Shown here one piece after another: positions 61,041 through 64,000 of a stretch of 64,000 bases of DNA. The DNA is from Planctomycetota bacterium (GTDB lineage Bacteria; Planctomycetota; Phycisphaerae; Phycisphaerales; Phycisphaeraceae): NCBI GenBank assembly GCA_021413865.1, contig JAIOPN010000012.1, positions 1 to 64,000 of the forward strand, in the 5' to 3' direction. Under the pieces are notes generated by a model. That model saw only the letters and a list, made by a program, of their open reading frames with translations, searched no databases and was not told the DNA's origin. Position 1 is the first letter of the stretch. Each line of letters begins with the position of its first letter. The translations under genes were made by a program, and so were the position numbers.

Positions 61041-64000
61041 ATGCAGAATCGCACTCTTGCCGCGTGGATGTCGGCCCTGGCTCTGGCCGGGCTGTTCGCT
61101 TGCGCCCAGACCTCCCCCAGGTCTGAGCAGGCAACCGCCGCCGAGGTCCAGACGCCCGCTAAGGCCACGGCCGTCGTGGCGCAGGCCTCCGTCGCCGTCA
61201 CCGAGGAATCCAACGCCGCCCCGGCGTGGAACCCCAAGCCCGTGCGCGTGTACGCCGGGCCCGATGTGGTCCAGCCCGTCGCGACGACCGACAAAGAGCC
61301 CGCGCTGATCGTCGCCGAGGGCGAGTTCTTCCGCGTGCAGGACAAGAAGGGCTGGCAGCCCGTCCACCAGGACGACAGCTACGCCAGCCACAGCTACGGC
61401 GGCATGTGGGAGATGAACGGCGGCCTGCTGGGCGCGCCGGCGGCGAGCGAAGGTTCGGTCGCCGTCCGCAAGATCAACGTCGCCACGGCCGGTGACTACC
61501 GCGTATGGAGCAAGTACCAGGCACCGCCCTACTTCAACTACAACCACCGCGTTGAGATCCTGCAGAACGGCGGCGTCGTTTACACCTACGACTACGGCTC
61601 GGTGGACCACGAGCGGTTCTACAGCTTCGCCGGGCCGATGATCAAGCAGCAGTGGTGGTTCTGGGGCGTTGACCACGACGCCGCCGAGGCCCCCAAAGGC
61701 AAGTTCGCCCACCTGGCCGCGGGCCCGGCGGAGGTCCGCCTGACCACGCTCAAGAACCCCGCCCTCGCCGGGGACCGCTTCATCGACACCATCATCCTCA
61801 CCACCGAGCCGGGCGACACGTACAAGGGCTACAAGCCCTACAACTCGGGAAGCCCCTTTGCACGCGAGGCGATCAGGAACTCACAGGTCTGGGCGCGCTT
61901 CAAGAACAACTCCGGCGCCCCCGCCCAACTCGTTGCCTATGCAGCCGGTCACATGCAGCCGGACTACGGCGGAATGCGGGGCAGCTTTCCCGCCGCCCCC
62001 GTCGCGGCCGGCCAGTGGAGTGAGTGGTTCAACATCGCCTCGATCTGCAAGCTTGTTCACGAGGAGGGCGTCTTTCTGGCCCTGCCTGCCGGCGCAACCT
62101 ACGACATCGAAGTCGCCCGCGACCAGGCCGGCCGGGATCTGGTCGGTGCGGTCAAGGTGGCCAGCGATGACGTCCTGGTGCTCCCGATCGACGTGGCCTG
62201 GAACCTCGACGCCAAGATCAAGACCTCCAAACAGTACGCCCAGGAAATCGGTGCCTTAGCCAAGACAACGTGGCGGCGAGCCAACGGCGGCAAGAAGCCG
62301 TCCCTCCTCGCCTACTACGGCTCGTTCCGCCAGGTCGTGCCGGGGCAAGCGGCATGGGTCAACGCTTTCAAGGATGCCCTGGGTTACAACACCCAACTCC
62401 CCGACAACTACGTCCACCTGCAGCGCGACGGCTACCACCAACACACCCACTCCCCGGGGGAGATAGAAGCGTTTGCAAAGGGCCTTACCGAGGAGCAGAA
62501 GAAGAACTTCCGCATCCTTTCCTTCGGGGACGAAATCGGCATCTTCCCGATCGACTATGCCGCTCCCAATTACGTCGAACCCTTTCGCGCCTGGGCGAAG
62601 AATAAAGGGCTGACCAAGGAGGATATGGGCGTCGAACCATCCCAGGCCAAACTCTCCGACGATCCGGCCCAGCCGCGTCTCCGCTGGTACTCCAAGACCT
62701 TCAGCGAAGAAACCCGGTTCGCCGAGTTCGCCGGGATGACGAAACTCGCCGAGACGCTACTGAACAAGGACGTGCGGACCGGCGCCAATTACTCGCCGCA
62801 CGGCGGCGTGATGTACTACGGGGCGATCTACCAGTGGATCGACATCTTCAAGTTCCGCGGCATGTCCGCCTACTGGACGGAGGACTACATCTTCTCCGTC
62901 GCCGAACCGCCGCAGATGATCGGTTGGATGCTCGCCACCGCGCGCAGCGCCGTGAAGTACCACAATCTGCCCATCCACTTCTACGTCATGCCGCACGCCC
63001 CCGGCCAGACCGCTGAGAACCTCCGCCGCAACATGGTTTATGCCATCGGCGCCGGCGCCACGCAGATCGACAGCTTCTGGGTCGCCCCGCCCGAGAATTA
63101 CACCGAGAACTCTGTAGCCTGGGCCTACCCGGACAACTTCAAGGCCATCGCCGAGTCCATCTACGACTCCGGTGAGGTCGAGAACATCGCAGTCGGTGGT
63201 AAGTTTCGCCAGGCTCGCGTCGCCATCGTCCTGTCCAAGGCGACAGACTTCAACGAGCGCGCTCTCAAGGTCGATGCCAAGGACGACCCCTTTGCCAGCC
63301 AGTGCCAGATGAACCCCTGGCAGTTCCAGCAGACCCTCTGCCGTAAAGACTGCCACGGCCTCTGGCTCGCCCTCCGCAACGCCCAGTACGGCGTCGAGCT
63401 CATCACGGAAGACGACATCAACGACGGCGTCAACGGCAAGGACATCCTCGCCAATTACGACGTGATCTACTTCGCCGGTGAATGGGTCGAGGACCACATC
63501 GCCAAGAAGCTCGACGCCTGGGTCAAGAACGGCGGCGTGCTCTACGCCTGCGCCGGGCTTGGCCGCCTCAACCAGTTCGACCAGCCGGAGACCAGTCTGC
63601 TGAAGTTGTTGGGGCTCAAGTCCGCCACCATCCAGAAGAACGCGGTCAACGTCCGCCCGATTCTGGAACTGCCGTTGCTCAAACCCATCGACACCATCAC
63701 GCTCGATGGCACGATGATTCCTGCCTTCGCCATGAAGCAAGTGCTCACCCCGGCTGACGCCAAGGTCATCGGCACCTGGGCCGATGGTTCGGCGGCGGTC
63801 ACCGTGCGTGAGTACGGCAAGGGCAAGGCGTTTGCCGTCGGCACACTGCCGGGTCACGGCTACGTTCACAGCGCCGCCAAGGTCACTCCCTGGGCCCGCG
63901 GCGGTCGCCGCATGGTCTATTCCCTTATGACCAGCGACCCGGACAAGAACAAGCTCATCGGCCTCGGTGTCAACGCCAAGCCCGGCCTCGAACGCGAGGT
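61041..64000 (+). CDS. Large glycosidase-like lipoprotein, 3' end beyond window
   Basis: ATG at 61041 with AGGAG seven bases upstream; the frame is open to the right edge, at least 986 residues. A lipobox LFAC (Cys21) indicates a lipoprotein. After a linker, a beta-rich region (VRVYAGPDVVQPV, GDYRVWSKYQAPPYFNYNHR) precedes a TIM-barrel-like region (KNFRILSFGDEIGIFPIDYA, SAYWTEDYIFSVAEPPQMIG), then a Rossmann-like region with NYDVIYFAGEWVEDHIAKKL typical of the trimerisation domain of family 42 beta-galactosidases. Glycan hydrolysis is inferred; no catalytic pair is proved. Confidence 0.75.
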   Translation, partial: MQNRTLAAWMSALALAGLFACAQTSPRSEQATAAEVQTPAKATAVVAQASVAVTEESNAAPAWNPKPVRVYAGPDVVQPVATTDKEPALIVAEGEFFRVQDKKGWQPVHQDDSYASHSYGGMWEMNGGLLGAPAASEGSVAVRKINVATAGDYRVWSKYQAPPYFNYNHRVEILQNGGVVYTYDYGSVDHERFYSFAGPMIKQQWWFWGVDHDAAEAPKGKFAHLAAGPAEVRLTTLKNPALAGDRFIDTIILTTEPGDTYKGYKPYNSGSPFAREAIRNSQVWARFKNNSGAPAQLVAYAAGHMQPDYGGMRGSFPAAPVAAGQWSEWFNIASICKLVHEEGVFLALPAGATYDIEVARDQAGRDLVGAVKVASDDVLVLPIDVAWNLDAKIKTSKQYAQEIGALAKTTWRRANGGKKPSLLAYYGSFRQVVPGQAAWVNAFKDALGYNTQLPDNYVHLQRDGYHQHTHSPGEIEAFAKGLTEEQKKNFRILSFGDEIGIFPIDYAAPNYVEPFRAWAKNKGLTKEDMGVEPSQAKLSDDPAQPRLRWYSKTFSEETRFAEFAGMTKLAETLLNKDVRTGANYSPHGGVMYYGAIYQWIDIFKFRGMSAYWTEDYIFSVAEPPQMIGWMLATARSAVKYHNLPIHFYVMPHAPGQTAENLRRNMVYAIGAGATQIDSFWVAPPENYTENSVAWAYPDNFKAIAESIYDSGEVENIAVGGKFRQARVAIVLSKATDFNERALKVDAKDDPFASQCQMNPWQFQQTLCRKDCHGLWLALRNAQYGVELITEDDINDGVNGKDILANYDVIYFAGEWVEDHIAKKLDAWVKNGGVLYACAGLGRLNQFDQPETSLLKLLGLKSATIQKNAVNVRPILELPLLKPIDTITLDGTMIPAFAMKQVLTPADAKVIGTWADGSAAVTVREYGKGKAFAVGTLPGHGYVHSAAKVTPWARGGRRMVYSLMTSDPDKNKLIGLGVNAKPGLERE

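Overview
The window is GC-rich, densely coded bacterial chromosome. Gene content points to Planctomycetota, most likely class Phycisphaerae (inference from family content, not from a marker tree): a PEP-CTERM serine protease, a paired DUF1501/DUF1800 locus, a sulfatase, a system II ResB/CcsA cytochrome c maturation pair, ADP-heptose epimerase, and a tyrosine recombinase with the 'NLRVSRATEL' style box II. No ribosomal RNA operon, CRISPR array or complete insertion sequence was seen.

Layout. 0-4.7 kb: korB/korA (2-oxoacid:ferredoxin oxidoreductase, minus strand) divergent from a Y-family DNA polymerase. 4.8-9.1 kb: a duplicated-domain lipoprotein followed by resB and ccsA. 9.1-15.1 kb: mpg, a five-domain S1 protein, a BaiN-type flavoprotein, pgsA-like and rhaB-like genes. 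15.1-19.8 kb: a minus-strand run (glycosyltransferase, STAS protein, RsbW-type kinase, ybeY, cysS, phytanoyl-CoA dioxygenase family). 20-26.2 kb: LysM protein, hldD, L-fucose isomerase-like protein, a NagB/PIG-L fusion and a TIM-barrel epimerase. 26.2-27.6 kb: a structured leader with its own promoter and terminator just before cysE. 27.6-34.1 kb: small conserved proteins, nnrE, a NeuD-like acyltransferase, rnpB (RNase P RNA) and the PEP-CTERM protease. 34.1-38.4 kb: tRNA-Gln, a GlmU-like nucleotidyltransferase, prs, rplY, pth and a PTS EIIA gene. 38.6-48 kb: sulfatase, glycosyltransferase, DUF1501/DUF1800 pair, EamA half-transporter, M16 double peptidase.

48.2-58.5 kb holds a ~10.2-kb element inserted in tRNA-Val(CAC) and bounded by a 16-bp direct repeat of the tRNA 3' end. 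All its genes face the integrase. It carries integrase, a small HTH repressor, an AlpA-type excisionase, a zinc-finger/TOPRIM/SF3 primase-helicase and a P27-type terminase small subunit, but no large terminase, portal, capsid or tail gene. That is the signature of a phage satellite (PICI-like). On excision the integrase reading frame would continue in frame through the core into the stranded tail at the right end, giving a 499-residue instead of a 439-residue protein. Beyond the element lie a pyruvate-kinase-like gene and the start of a large lipoprotein glycosidase-like gene that runs off the right edge.
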